Source: Aliagarivorans marinus DSM 23064 (GTDB lineage: Bacteria > Pseudomonadota > Gammaproteobacteria > Enterobacterales > Celerinatantimonadaceae). Taken from it: a stretch of 64,000 bases of DNA. The notes beneath the pieces were generated by a model. That model did no database searches and had not been told where the DNA came from. It was given only the letters and a program-made list of their open reading frames with translations. The translations under genes and the position numbers were made by a program. Location of the stretch: assembly GCF_000429485.1 (NCBI RefSeq), contig NZ_AUBY01000008.1, positions 1 through 64,000 of the forward strand, read 5' to 3'. Of this stretch, positions 33,563-42,414 are shown in pieces (within the stretch, counting starts at the first letter, position 1; each line of letters begins with the position of its first letter).

Positions 33563-34324
33563 ATGAAGTCGTTTGCTCAGGTTTTGTGCTTTAGCGGTGG
33601 ATTATTGGCTAGCGGCAGCGCAATTGCCCAGTTCGACCACCAATTGTTTGACCAGATCCTCAAACAAAGCGTGGTGTGGCTAGAGCCCAATAGCACCAGT
33701 TGTGTTAACTATGGGCAGATCGACGATGGCGCCTTAGACCGCTACAACCAAAGCCTCTCGGCCATTTCACAAGCCGAGTTTGATGCGTGGCCGAAGCCGG
33801 AGCAACTGGCCTTTCTGATTAACGCCTACAATGCCTTCACCCTTGAGCTTATCCTAACCCGTTACCCCGACCTGGACTCCATCAAAGAGCTGGGCACGCT
33901 GTTTCAATCACCTTGGAAAAAGAAACGTTTCGCGCTGTTTGGGGAGCCGGTGCATCTCGACCATATCGAACACGAGCTAATAAGACCGATGTATCAAAAC
34001 CCGCATATTCATGCCGCGGTGGTGTGCGCTGCCAAAGGCTGCCCTCCCCTGCAGGATTTTGCCTATCAAGGCGATCAGCTGGAGGCGCAGCTACAGACCG
34101 TATTCGAGAACTTCTTGGCCAGCGATAAGAATCTGTATGTGGATTATGCCAAGCGTATGGAGCTGTCGGCGATCTTCCGCTGGTACCGCCAAGACTTTGG
34201 TGCCAGCCTGAATCAATACCTTAGCGACTACTCGGCATCTTTCGATGCCACCCCAGAGCAAATCAGCGAAGCCAACATCCGCTACTTGGACTACGACTGG
34301 GCTTTGAACCGCTGCCCCGGCTAG
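33563..34324 (+). CDS. Secreted DUF547 protein
   Basis: Start 33563, with GGAGAGAAG just before it, gives 253 residues with a signal peptide ending in AIA. The DUF547 domain has the recognisable blocks AFLINAYNAFTLELIL near residue 86 and HAAVVCAAKGCPPL near residue 153. The conserved Cys and His suggest a cysteine-protease-like or transglutaminase-like fold, but no activity is established for bacterial members. In-frame codons upstream were rejected because they overlap the 4.5S RNA region and hide the signal peptide. Confidence 0.88.
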   Translation: MKSFAQVLCFSGGLLASGSAIAQFDHQLFDQILKQSVVWLEPNSTSCVNYGQIDDGALDRYNQSLSAISQAEFDAWPKPEQLAFLINAYNAFTLELILTRYPDLDSIKELGTLFQSPWKKKRFALFGEPVHLDHIEHELIRPMYQNPHIHAAVVCAAKGCPPLQDFAYQGDQLEAQLQTVFENFLASDKNLYVDYAKRMELSAIFRWYRQDFGASLNQYLSDYSASFDATPEQISEANIRYLDYDWALNRCPG

Positions 34325-34344
34325 TGGTGAAGAGCGGCGCGATC

Positions 34345-34371
34345 AAAAAAGCCGGCTGACGCCGGCTTTTT
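34345..34371. terminator. Bidirectional intrinsic terminator (DUF547 gene / pfkA)
   Basis: AAAAAAGCCGGC and GCCGGCTTTTTA form a GC-rich stem with a TGAC loop. Both strands carry T-runs after the stem. Confidence 0.92.
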
Positions 34372-34398
34372 ACTTAGCAAGAAGTCCTAAAGCAATGC

Positions 34399-35361
34399 TT
34401 AGAACAACTTCTGGCTTAGTGCGTACATTTCGTCGTTGAATGGACGACGCATGTTCTCAATACAATCGATGATGTCGTGGTGCACCATCTTGTTGTTCTG
34501 AATACCTACACAACGACCGCCTTCGCCCTGCATCAGCAACTCAACAGCGTAGGCACCCATGCGGCTAGCCATTACACGGTCACGGCCAGTTGGTGAACCA
34601 CCACGCTGGATGTGGCCAAGAATGGTAGCACGGGTTTCCATGCCAGTGGCCATCTCGATGCCTGCAGCCAGCTCGTTCACGTTAGTAATGTGCTCGGTGA
34701 TAGCAACGATGGCATGCTTCTTACCGCGTTTCTGGCCTTCTTTCAGGCTCTCCAGTAGCGCATTCTTATCGAAGCCCTTCTCTGGCAGGATAACGTACTC
34801 AGCGCCACCGGCAATGCTTGCTTGCATGGCTAGATCGCCACAGTAGCGACCCATGATTTCGATTACCGAAATACGGTTGTGTGAAGACGAAGTATCGCGG
34901 ATACGGTCGATAGCATCGATAACAACGTTCAGTGCAGTGTCGAAGCCGATGGTGTAGTCGGTACCAGCGATATCGTTGTCGATGGTGCCTGGCAGACCGA
35001 TACATGGGAAGCCCATTTCGGTCAGTTTCTTGGCGCCCATGTAAGAGCCGTCACCGCCGATAACAACCAAGGCTTCGATGCCGTGCTTCTTCATGTTCTC
35101 AACGGCTTCTTCACGTACTGAGAGCTCTTTAAACTCAGGGAAACGTGCTGAGCCCAAGAAAGTACCGCCACGGTTAATCACATCAGATACGCTCTTGCGC
35201 GACATCAGCTCGATGCGATCCTGATGCAAGCCCAGGTATCCATCGTAGACACCACATACTTCGATGTCGTTTTTAAGCGCGGTGCGTACAACTGCACGAA
35301 CTGCGGCGTTCATCCCTGGCGCGTCACCGCCACTGGTCAATACACCAATTTTCTTAACCAT
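34399..35361 (-). CDS. pfkA: ATP-dependent 6-phosphofructokinase
   Basis: The 320-residue enzyme phosphorylates fructose 6-phosphate to fructose 1,6-bisphosphate in glycolysis. Diagnostic motifs are present: [19 protein letters not shown] at the N-terminus (ATP), [11 protein letters not shown] near residue 99, the catalytic [20 protein letters not shown] near 123 and [11 protein letters not shown] near 167. Length equals the E. coli allosteric PfkA. AGAGGAAAAC is its ribosome-binding site. The 420-base region upstream (35362-35781), shared with the divergent 38-codon ORF, holds its promoter, but I could not pick one with confidence. Confidence 0.98.
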   Translation of the reverse strand: MVKKIGVLTSGGDAPGMNAAVRAVVRTALKNDIEVCGVYDGYLGLHQDRIELMSRKSVSDVINRGGTFLGSARFPEFKELSVREEAVENMKKHGIEALVVIGGDGSYMGAKKLTEMGFPCIGLPGTIDNDIAGTDYTIGFDTALNVVIDAIDRIRDTSSSHNRISVIEIMGRYCGDLAMQASIAGGAEYVILPEKGFDKNALLESLKEGQKRGKKHAIVAITEHITNVNELAAGIEMATGMETRATILGHIQRGGSPTGRDRVMASRMGAYAVELLMQGEGGRCVGIQNNKMVHHDIIDCIENMRRPFNDEMYALSQKLF

Positions 35362-35781
35362 GTTTTCCTCTCAGTTTTCGAGAATTTGTAATGATATTTA
35401 AAGCAAAGCGCGGAAGTCGGTTATTTACCAACGTCCTGAAATCCTGTTGCGGTATCCTGCTATACCGCCGTGGCCCTGACCCTGTCAACGCTGAGGTCCT
35501 GATCCAAAATTAGGGCTAATTCTGCCATACGCATACAGCATTTTTTCATGATGCGAATCAGTAAACCGCGACATTCTGAAACAATTACGCAGCTAAGTCC
35601 AAGAAAATACACCACGAAAGTGACGGTAAGCAACGCCTCGATAAGTGAATATACGATATGCCTATTACCAGTACAATTGCCTGCGCATTGTAATCAACGC
35701 TTCACACGCGAGTAACATTCATGTAACATGCGTTATTGATAATTTCACCGCCGGTAAAAAATGGCTTAAATGAGGAATACG
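35362..35781. other. Divergent intergenic region, pfkA / 38-codon ORF
   Basis: These 420 bases contain no gene or RNA that I can recognise. Several TA-rich hexamers occur (for example GATAAT at 35738-35743, which could be the -10 of the small ORF), but no convincing -35 partner is present for either gene. Confidence 0.5.
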
Positions 35782-35898
35782 ATGAATCAAGAACTGGCTA
35801 GAGCAATTGCACGCAATCGTAACACTAACCGTCAGGCTATCGGTAACTACCTGAAAGACAAAAAAGAATCTAAGAAGCCTGAAGCCCAGTATCGCTAA
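35782..35898 (+). CDS. 38-residue basic ORF, unrecognised
   Basis: ATG 35782 is preceded at good distance by TGAGGAA. The 38-codon frame begins MNQELARAIARNRN and is rich in Lys, Arg, Asn and Gln (about ten Lys/Arg, few acidic residues), with only soluble, helix-favouring sequence. A perfect palindromic terminator starts 20 bases after the stop. These three signs together (ribosome-binding site, unbroken compositionally biased frame, terminator) argue for a real small gene. I do not recognise the family. Size and charge are in the range of ribosome- or nucleic-acid-associated mini-proteins. Confidence 0.6.
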   Translation: MNQELARAIARNRNTNRQAIGNYLKDKKESKKPEAQYR

Positions 35899-35917
35899 GA
35901 TTTATTGCAAGAATTTT

Positions 35918-35945
35918 AAATGCCGCTCAATTGAGCGGCATTTTT
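35918..35945. terminator. Bidirectional intrinsic terminator (small ORF / tubulin-like gene)
   Basis: AAATGCCGCTCAA is followed directly by its exact inverse complement and then TTTTT. It can end both the rightward small-ORF transcript and the leftward tubulin-like transcript. Confidence 0.9.
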
Positions 35946-36004
35946 CGTTATGTCTTCGGCAAATAAAACGTGGGCTGACCGCTAAGCAACCAGCCCATCG
36001 GATT

Positions 36005-38089
36005 TTAAGAAGACTCTTCTTCGAGGTTATGTAACTCAGGGGAGAGGTGCAGTACGCCCGAGGCCCCCTCTTTGTCCAGTGACAGGATATTGGTCTTGCT
36101 GATACGGTGGCGATAGATCTCACGCAGGTACTTGATGGCCTTTTGCACGTTGCCCAGCTCCAGACGGATATCGTTGATCGAGACAAACTTGCCGCTTTCA
36201 TTGATCAGCTCGCGATACTTCTTCTCGTACATTGGCTTAATCGCATACCAGTTGGTATCGAGGATCTTGGCGGGATTCTCAAAATCGTGCAGGTAGGTCG
36301 CCAACTCTTCTTCGTCGAACTTGTCTTCAGTGATAAAGCGCAAGATGGCCTGATCAATCTCATCGTTGTAGCGGTACTCATCGCGCGCGAAACAGCGCTT
36401 GATGTAGGCCACCACCAAGGTGAGGAAATCGTCGCTCAAACATGGGCTCTTGGCCACCAAGGTGGTCAGCGACAGGTTAGCCGACGCACCAATCACCAGT
36501 GCGTAACGCTTCAAGGTGGTATTCGGGAACAGCTTGTTGATATGGACCTTGAGCTTGTTCAGGTCCATAAACGACAGCTTGTAGTCCTTCGGCAGCGAGA
36601 TGATCGACACCACCGACGAACAGTTTTTGAAGAAGTGCATCTGGTTGAGCTGCTCAGGGCCGTAGTTGCTGTCTTTGTACTTATCAAGCGCGCGCTTATA
36701 GCGTTGCGACTCTATCGGCAGGATACTGATCCCCTCAATCGCTTGGGTGTCTTTATTGAAGTGCGGCAGATCGATAGAGCGGTAGAACAGGTCGTCGATA
36801 TCCACACCTTCAATGGCGCTGTTGGCCACAACGCTTTCCGCGTAGGCAACCGCCACCGGCCCCGCCATACTCATAAACAAGTCGTTGGCATCCAAGCGGA
36901 TGGTGTCTGAGATGTCGATACCAGCGCGGCGGAAGTAGTTCTCGTCGTAGTCGGTGGTCACCGCTTGAGCGGTCAGAATGTTGAAGATCTGCTGGGAGAT
37001 ATACTGGTTGGCATACTTCTCCATGGTGTTCACGTCGATGTCTTTGACCTCATCGCCGCCGCTGTGCTCCACATAGCGCATGATGTCGTTAGAAATCAGC
37101 ATCATCGAGTTCCATGGACGGATCCGGCGCATCACTTCATCTGAGGTATCTGATTGCTCGCGCTCTTCGTTGTAGGAGAAGTTCCACTCTTCGCTGAGGT
37201 ACTTACATAGCAGTCGGCCGGCGTTAATATGCAGCGCTTCCGATACCTCAATGCTGCTGCCGGAGATATTCGGCAAAATACAGATCCCGGAGGTGAAGAT
37301 CGGCTCAAACACAAACGAGTCACGCTTATCTGGCTGCACCGACTGGGCGACCTGATAATCAAAGGTCTTGCTCATATAGGAGAACTGCTGCGCCAGACCA
37401 AACTCCGACGCCATACCCGAGCCAGTACCACCGCCCGCCGAGAAGATATAGAAGTACAGGCGGCTCTGGTTGGCCTTGATGCCGCACGAGTCCACCAGAT
37501 AGGAGTGGACATGTCGCCAGTTCTCATCGCGGAAGCTGCTGGTGTCTTTGTTAAGGATAATCTTCGCCAGATACTGACCGAGGATTGGGGCGTTACCGGC
37601 ACCGCCGGCATGCACCTCAGAGAGGTCCATAATCTGTAGCTTTTTGTATTGCTCGAGAAACTCTTGGCGGCCATGCTCTGAGGAATACTTAATGCGCCCG
37701 GCGATGTCTTTGTCTAAGTCACCCACCAGTACCACAGGCTCGATAAGGAATACCGGATTGTTTCCATTGCCTTTATCCATAGACAGGTGATTGCGGATCC
37801 AGCGCAGCGGCTTGATCTCACTCTCTTCGGCCAGCTTCTCTTGGTACTCAATCTCGTTGAGGTAGTGAACCCGCGAGTTGTACACCAAGGTAGCCACTTC
37901 CAAGGCAATATTGGACCCACAGCGTCCCAGGCCAATCAAGCAAACCGATGGGAAGCTCTGATCAACCAGTTTCTGCTCTTCGGTTAAATCGGGGAAAATG
38001 TTGTGCCTGACCTGATCGAGATTCGACAGAATCTTGTCCAGATTGGCTTCCGTAAAGTAGAGGTGCTCTACGGGCAGTGAGTCCTTCAT
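36005..38089 (-). CDS. Divergent tubulin/FtsZ-superfamily GTPase, 694 aa
   Basis: The nucleotide-binding loops of the superfamily can be followed in order. T1-like CLIGLGRCGSN lies at residues 50-60, T3-like HAGGAGNAP at 160-168 and the tubulin signature GGGTGSG at 219-225 within IFSAGGGTGSGM. A possible T7 catalytic loop with two acids three apart (Asp400, Asp403 in RLDANDLF) follows. FtsZ is about 380 residues. This protein is 694, with a 46-residue N-terminal extension, inserts between loops and a C-terminal half of about 250 residues that I cannot place. There is no signal peptide or membrane helix. It resembles the bacterial 'tubulin-like' group (Pfam Tubulin_2) rather than cell-division FtsZ. 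Whether it polymerises is unknown. Confidence 0.8.
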   Translation of the reverse strand: MKDSLPVEHLYFTEANLDKILSNLDQVRHNIFPDLTEEQKLVDQSFPSVCLIGLGRCGSNIALEVATLVYNSRVHYLNEIEYQEKLAEESEIKPLRWIRNHLSMDKGNGNNPVFLIEPVVLVGDLDKDIAGRIKYSSEHGRQEFLEQYKKLQIMDLSEVHAGGAGNAPILGQYLAKIILNKDTSSFRDENWRHVHSYLVDSCGIKANQSRLYFYIFSAGGGTGSGMASEFGLAQQFSYMSKTFDYQVAQSVQPDKRDSFVFEPIFTSGICILPNISGSSIEVSEALHINAGRLLCKYLSEEWNFSYNEEREQSDTSDEVMRRIRPWNSMMLISNDIMRYVEHSGGDEVKDIDVNTMEKYANQYISQQIFNILTAQAVTTDYDENYFRRAGIDISDTIRLDANDLFMSMAGPVAVAYAESVVANSAIEGVDIDDLFYRSIDLPHFNKDTQAIEGISILPIESQRYKRALDKYKDSNYGPEQLNQMHFFKNCSSVVSIISLPKDYKLSFMDLNKLKVHINKLFPNTTLKRYALVIGASANLSLTTLVAKSPCLSDDFLTLVVAYIKRCFARDEYRYNDEIDQAILRFITEDKFDEEELATYLHDFENPAKILDTNWYAIKPMYEKKYRELINESGKFVSINDIRLELGNVQKAIKYLREIYRHRISKTNILSLDKEGASGVLHLSPELHNLEEESS

Positions 38090-38377
38090 AGGTATTCCTT
38101 AGCAAGCTAGTCATTATTGTTGCGAGTCGCCGTCCCATCGTTCATCAATTACCTAAAAAAATCAAGATTTTGCCTGCTGTGCTGAGGGATTGCGCAAATA
38201 CCACCAGAGAAGCTGCTGCCCTGTTCACGTTTGACTGGGACAAGATTGAGCTTGTTAAAGAAAACCCGCTTCCTTAATGAGCTTTTTCAAATTTGTCACA
38301 TCAGTGCAAACTTCAGCAGGTACTGTTGGCGCGAAATATGCGTGTTAGATCACACTTTTATCGCATCAGGAGCGAGT

Positions 38378-38947
38378 ATGAATAAGCTGAAATCACTGTA
38401 CCGTCTATTGGCTATCGCGTTACTGTTCGGCCCTGCACTTAGCCCGCAGCTACAAGCCGCGGTAAGCCATGCTGACTGCTCTTTGTCTAACACCTCCCCT
38501 GCTTGTATCCAGCAACATCGGGTGCTCGCTGAACAAGGCTCAGCGGAGTCTGCCTACTGGCTGGGGAAAATGACTGCACTATCAATTGATACCCCGGATG
38601 CGCTCAATGAGAGTGCAAACTGGTATCGCCAAGCTCACCAACTTGGTTCAGCCAAGGCGACCAATGCACTGGGCTTGCTCTACTACCATGGTGCGGGTGT
38701 GCCTCAGGATTACGCCAAAGCCAAGGAGTTGTTTCAAACCGCAGCCAATCGCGGAGACGCGCGCGGGTTGTGGAATCTAGGCCGGATGTATCACTATGGC
38801 CGCGGCGTTGAGCAAAACTACCAACAAGCCGAAAGCCTGTTTGAGATGGCGGCCATCATGGGCGTGTATATCGCCGAGGAGACACTGGCCTACTACCGCT
38901 CTCAACAGCTGCCCAGCTCGCCCGCCATGCTAACCGCAGCCAACTGA
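38378..38947 (+). CDS. Secreted Sel1-repeat protein
   Basis: Start 38378, with AGGAGCGAG before it, gives 189 residues with a signal peptide (core about 9-25, ending LQA). At least three Sel1-like repeats follow, the clearest being ALGLLYYHGAGVPQDYAKAKELF and NLGRMYHYGRGVEQNYQQAESLF. Such alpha/alpha solenoids are protein-interaction modules, here in the periplasm. A longer frame from 38231 was rejected because it lacks a ribosome-binding site and buries the signal peptide. It is divergent from the tubulin-like gene with 288 bases between; no relation is shown. Confidence 0.85.
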   Translation: MNKLKSLYRLLAIALLFGPALSPQLQAAVSHADCSLSNTSPACIQQHRVLAEQGSAESAYWLGKMTALSIDTPDALNESANWYRQAHQLGSAKATNALGLLYYHGAGVPQDYAKAKELFQTAANRGDARGLWNLGRMYHYGRGVEQNYQQAESLFEMAAIMGVYIAEETLAYYRSQQLPSSPAMLTAAN

Positions 38948-39002
38948 GCAATAAGCAACTAAGACATGAACTGCTGAGAAATGTTCAACGTTCAGATACA
39001 AC

Positions 39003-39025
39003 AAAGGGGCTGTAAAGCCCCTTTT
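39003..39025. terminator. Bidirectional intrinsic terminator (Sel1 gene / suc operon end)
   Basis: AAAGGGGCT pairs with AGCCCCTTTT around a GTAA loop. The stem is followed by T residues on both strands. Confidence 0.88.
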
Positions 39026-39053
39026 GATTGCGCACAAATTAGCTGCTAGTTGC

Positions 39054-39926
39054 TTACCAGCCGGTAATCTCACGTAGCGCCTGACCGATATCCGCCAGAC
39101 TGCGTACGGTTTTCACACCAGCGTCTTCCAGTGCGGCAAACTTATCCGCAGCGGTGCCTTTACCACCAGCGATAATCGCACCGGCATGGCCCATGCGCTT
39201 GCCCGGAGGTGCAGTCACACCAGCGATGTAGCTCACCACAGGCTTGGTTACGTTAGCCTTGATATAGGCCGCGGCTTCTTCCTCTGCGCTACCACCGATT
39301 TCACCGATCATCACAATCGCTTCAGTCTGCGGGTCATTCTGGAACATCTCCAGTACGTCGATAAAGTTAGAGCCGGGAATCGGGTCGCCGCCGATTCCCA
39401 CACAGGTGGACTGGCCGAAGCCTTCATCGGTGGTTTGCTTAACCGCTTCGTAGGTAAGGGTACCCGAGCGAGATACGATGCCCACTTTACCGGGCTTGTG
39501 AATGTGTCCGGGCATAATGCCGATCTTACATTCTCCCGGAGTAATCACACCCGGGCAGTTCGGACCAATCATACGCACGCCAGCTTCATCAAGACGTACT
39601 TTTACATCCAGCATATCCAAGGTAGGAATACCTTCAGTGATGGTGACAATCAACTTGATGCCGGCGGCCACGGCCTCCAAGATGGCATCTTTACAGAACG
39701 GAGCAGGCACATAGATAACCGACGCAGTCGCACCGGTCTGCTCTACCGCTTCACGCACGGTATTGAACACCGGCAGGCCAAGGTGGGTTTGACCACCTTT
39801 ACCCGGTGATACACCGCCCACCATCTGGGTGCCGTAGGCAATCGCTTGTTCGGAGTGGAAGGTGCCCTGTCCGCCAGTAAAGCCCTGACAAATTACCTTG
39901 GTGTTTTTATCGATTAGGACACTCAT
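39054..39926 (-). CDS. sucD: Succinyl-CoA synthetase, alpha subunit
   Basis: The 290-residue subunit makes succinate and NTP from succinyl-CoA. The CoA-binding Rossmann start is [15 protein letters not shown], and the phosphohistidine is in the block ending GHAGAII (His near residue 247). [21 protein letters not shown] is characteristic. It is the last gene of the suc operon. Its ATG shares one base with the sucC stop, and a bidirectional terminator lies 28 bases after it. Confidence 0.98.
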   Translation of the reverse strand: MSVLIDKNTKVICQGFTGGQGTFHSEQAIAYGTQMVGGVSPGKGGQTHLGLPVFNTVREAVEQTGATASVIYVPAPFCKDAILEAVAAGIKLIVTITEGIPTLDMLDVKVRLDEAGVRMIGPNCPGVITPGECKIGIMPGHIHKPGKVGIVSRSGTLTYEAVKQTTDEGFGQSTCVGIGGDPIPGSNFIDVLEMFQNDPQTEAIVMIGEIGGSAEEEAAAYIKANVTKPVVSYIAGVTAPPGKRMGHAGAIIAGGKGTAADKFAALEDAGVKTVRSLADIGQALREITGW

Positions 39927-41092
39927 TATTTACCCTCCGCAGCTTTTACTACTTGCACAGCTGCATCCGTCAGGCTGGTCGCTGCAATAATATTCAACCC
40001 TGAGTCGGCCAAAACCTTGGCACCGATGTCGGCGTTATTGCCTTCCAAGCGCACCACGACCGGTACGGTAACGCCCACCTCTTCTACAGCGCCGATAATA
40101 CCTTCTGCAATCAGGTCACAGCGTACGATACCGCCGAAGATGTTTACCAGCACGGCTTGTACCGCATCGTCTGAGAGGATGATCTTGAAGGCTTCGGTGA
40201 CGCGCTCTTTGGTGGCGCCGCCGCCTACATCCAGGAAGTTGGCCGGTGCGCCGCCGTGCAGTTGCACGATGTCCATGGTGCCCATGGCCAGACCGGCACC
40301 GTTCACCATACAGCCGATATTGCCATCTAGCGCCACATAGTTAAGTTCCCATTGAGCAGCGTGGGCCTCACGCTCGTCTTCTTGGGTGGGATCGTGCATC
40401 TCGCGCAGTTTTGGTTGGCGATACAGCGCGTTGGAGTCGATATTGATCTTGCCATCGAGACACAATAAGTCGCCTGAGCCAGTGATAACCAGCGGGTTAA
40501 TCTCTAGTAGAGCCAAGTCGTACTGGCTGAACATATTGGCCAAACCCGAGAAGACTCTAACGAACTGTTTGATTTGGTTGCCTTCAAGGCCCAACTTGAA
40601 CGCCAGCTCGCGCCCTTGGTATGGCTGTGGGCCAACCAGTGGGTCGATCGCCATGGTGTGAATAAGCTCCGGCGTCTCTTCGGCAACCTTTTCGATTTCC
40701 ATACCGCCTTCGGTTGAGGCCATAAACACGATTCGACGGGTCGCACGGTCTACAACCGCACCGAGATACAGTTCGTTGGCGATATCAGAGGCTTCTTCAA
40801 CCAGGATCTTCGATACTGGCTGACCGTTCGCGTCTGTTTGGTAGGTAACGAGGTTTTTCCCCAGCCACTGCTGGGCAAACTCTTTGATCTCTTCCTTATC
40901 GGCGGTGACTTTTACGCCTCCTGCTTTGCCACGGCCGCCAGCGTGAACTTGGCATTTTACAACCCAACGATCGCCATCAATCTTTCCAGCTGCTTCCGCA
41001 GCCTCCTGTGGCGTGTCGCAGGCATAGCCTTCGGGCACGGGCAAACCGTATTCGGCGAACAGTTGCTTAGCCTGATATTCATGCAAATTCAT
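39926..41092 (-). CDS. sucC: Succinyl-CoA synthetase, beta subunit
   Basis: The 388-residue subunit has the ATP-grasp N-terminal half ([22 protein letters not shown], then [16 protein letters not shown]) and the CoA-ligase C-terminal half ([17 protein letters not shown], then [16 protein letters not shown]). It provides the nucleotide site and succinate site; SucD provides the CoA site and active His. The lengths and one-base coupling to sucD match the E. coli arrangement. An 80-base gap with a hairpin separates it from sucB. Confidence 0.98.
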   Translation of the reverse strand: MNLHEYQAKQLFAEYGLPVPEGYACDTPQEAAEAAGKIDGDRWVVKCQVHAGGRGKAGGVKVTADKEEIKEFAQQWLGKNLVTYQTDANGQPVSKILVEEASDIANELYLGAVVDRATRRIVFMASTEGGMEIEKVAEETPELIHTMAIDPLVGPQPYQGRELAFKLGLEGNQIKQFVRVFSGLANMFSQYDLALLEINPLVITGSGDLLCLDGKINIDSNALYRQPKLREMHDPTQEDEREAHAAQWELNYVALDGNIGCMVNGAGLAMGTMDIVQLHGGAPANFLDVGGGATKERVTEAFKIILSDDAVQAVLVNIFGGIVRCDLIAEGIIGAVEEVGVTVPVVVRLEGNNADIGAKVLADSGLNIIAATSLTDAAVQVVKAAEGK

Positions 41093-41145
41093 GTTGTTCT
41101 ATCCATAGTTTTGAGGGATACATGAGTGTTCTACACTCGTTATTA

Positions 41146-41163
41146 TGGGCCCTTCGTGGGCCC
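41146..41163 (-). other. Intercistronic GC hairpin between sucB and sucC
   Basis: GGGCCC occurs twice around a short TTCGT loop, giving a compact 6-bp stem. No T-run follows on the minus strand, so it looks like an RNA stability or processing element rather than a terminator. Confidence 0.5.
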
Positions 41164-41172
41164 AATTTTGTC

Positions 41173-42393
41173 TTATACGTCAAGTAGTAAGCGCGTAGGA
41201 TCTTCCAGCAGCTCCTTAATGGTGACCAAGAAGCTTACTGATTCCTTGCCGTCAATCAAGCGGTGATCGTAGGACAGCGCCAAATACATCATTGGTAGGA
41301 TCTCTACCTTGCCATCCACTGCCATGGGGCGGTCTTGGATCTTGTGCATGCCCAAGATTGCGCTTTGCGGTGGGTTGATAATTGGCGTCGACATCAAGGA
41401 GCCAAACACCCCACCGTTAGTGATGGTGAAGTTACCGCCGGTCAGCTCATCCACGGTCAACTTGCCGTCGCGGCCTTTAATCGCCAGATCTTTAATCGCG
41501 CCTTCGATTTCTGCCATGCCCAAGGTGTCGCAATCGCGCAGCACTGGGGTCACCAAGCCGCGCGGGGTAGAGACCGCGATGCTCACATCGAAGAAGTTGT
41601 GATAAACAATGTCATCACCATCAATCGATGCATTCACCTCAGGGAAGCGTTTGAGCGCCTCAACCACGGCTTTCACGTAGAACGACATAAAGCCCAAGCG
41701 GATACCGTGGCGCTTCTCGAAGGTTTCCTGATACTGCTTACGCAGGTCCATAATCGGCTTCATGTTGACTTCGTTAAAAGTAGTCAACATGGCGGTAGTA
41801 TTCTTGGCTTCGAGCAGACGCTCGGCAATACGCTTACGCAGTCGGGTCATGGCAACCCGTTTCTCGCTGCGCGCACCAATCGGCGGTGCCGCAACAGGGG
41901 CAGCAGCAGGTTGGCTAGTCGCTTGCGCGGTGGCAGGCTTACCACCGCCGGCCAGGTAGGCTTCAACGTCTTCTTTAACGATGCGTCCACCCGGGCCAGT
42001 GCCTTTGAGCTGGCTAACGTCCACGCCCTTCTCTTGCACCAAGCGGCGTACTGACGGAGAAAGGGCTTCGAGGTCGGCAGTGTCGTTGCTCGCATCAGCG
42101 GCTGGCTCGGCATCGCCGCTATCGGGCTTGGCGGTGGTCTCCTCGCCGGCCACAGCACCTGGCTTCATAACACCAATCACTTGCTGCGCCAACACCGTGT
42201 CACCCTCGCCGTGGTGAATCACTTCCAATACCCCGTCTTCCTGAGCAGGGACTTCCAAGACCACTTTATCGGTCTCGATTTCAACAATCACTTCGTCGCG
42301 CGCAATCGCATCGCCGGGCTGCTTGTGCCAGGTAGCGATACTGGCATCTGCGACGGATTCGGGTAAATCAGGCACTTTAATTTCAATGCTCAT
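41173..42393 (-). CDS. sucB: 2-oxoglutarate dehydrogenase E2 (dihydrolipoyl succinyltransferase)
   Basis: The 406-residue protein has one lipoyl domain (residues 2-77; lipoyl Lys in [13 protein letters not shown] near residue 43) and an Ala/Pro-rich linker. A peripheral-subunit binding domain lies around 107-145 ([21 protein letters not shown]). The catalytic acyltransferase domain carries the active-site His in [12 protein letters not shown] near residue 376. It forms the core of the oxoglutarate dehydrogenase complex with SucA; the E3 gene lpd is not in this window. It lies 21 bases after sucA. Confidence 0.98.
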   Translation of the reverse strand: MSIEIKVPDLPESVADASIATWHKQPGDAIARDEVIVEIETDKVVLEVPAQEDGVLEVIHHGEGDTVLAQQVIGVMKPGAVAGEETTAKPDSGDAEPAADASNDTADLEALSPSVRRLVQEKGVDVSQLKGTGPGGRIVKEDVEAYLAGGGKPATAQATSQPAAAPVAAPPIGARSEKRVAMTRLRKRIAERLLEAKNTTAMLTTFNEVNMKPIMDLRKQYQETFEKRHGIRLGFMSFYVKAVVEALKRFPEVNASIDGDDIVYHNFFDVSIAVSTPRGLVTPVLRDCDTLGMAEIEGAIKDLAIKGRDGKLTVDELTGGNFTITNGGVFGSLMSTPIINPPQSAILGMHKIQDRPMAVDGKVEILPMMYLALSYDHRLIDGKESVSFLVTIKELLEDPTRLLLDV

Positions 42394-42414
42394 TATTGGT
42401 TTCCTTACGTCCTT

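Noticed and set aside
36107-36910. 267-codon open frame antisense to the tubulin-like gene
   Set aside because: The composition (Leu/Val/His/Arg-rich, no motifs) is what an antisense shadow of a gene with this codon use gives. The opposite strand has conserved nucleotide-binding loops.
41146-41163. sucB-sucC hairpin as an intrinsic terminator
   Set aside because: No T-run follows on the coding strand, and sucC and sucD have no separate promoter that I could see, so it was recorded as an intercistronic hairpin only.
41335-42054. 239-codon open frame antisense to sucB
   Set aside because: sucB is unmistakable on the other strand. The frame yields no domain or translation signal. The same applies to the long antisense frames at 43954-44646 (sucA), 21378-21902 (xdhB) and 63137-63718 (mfd).
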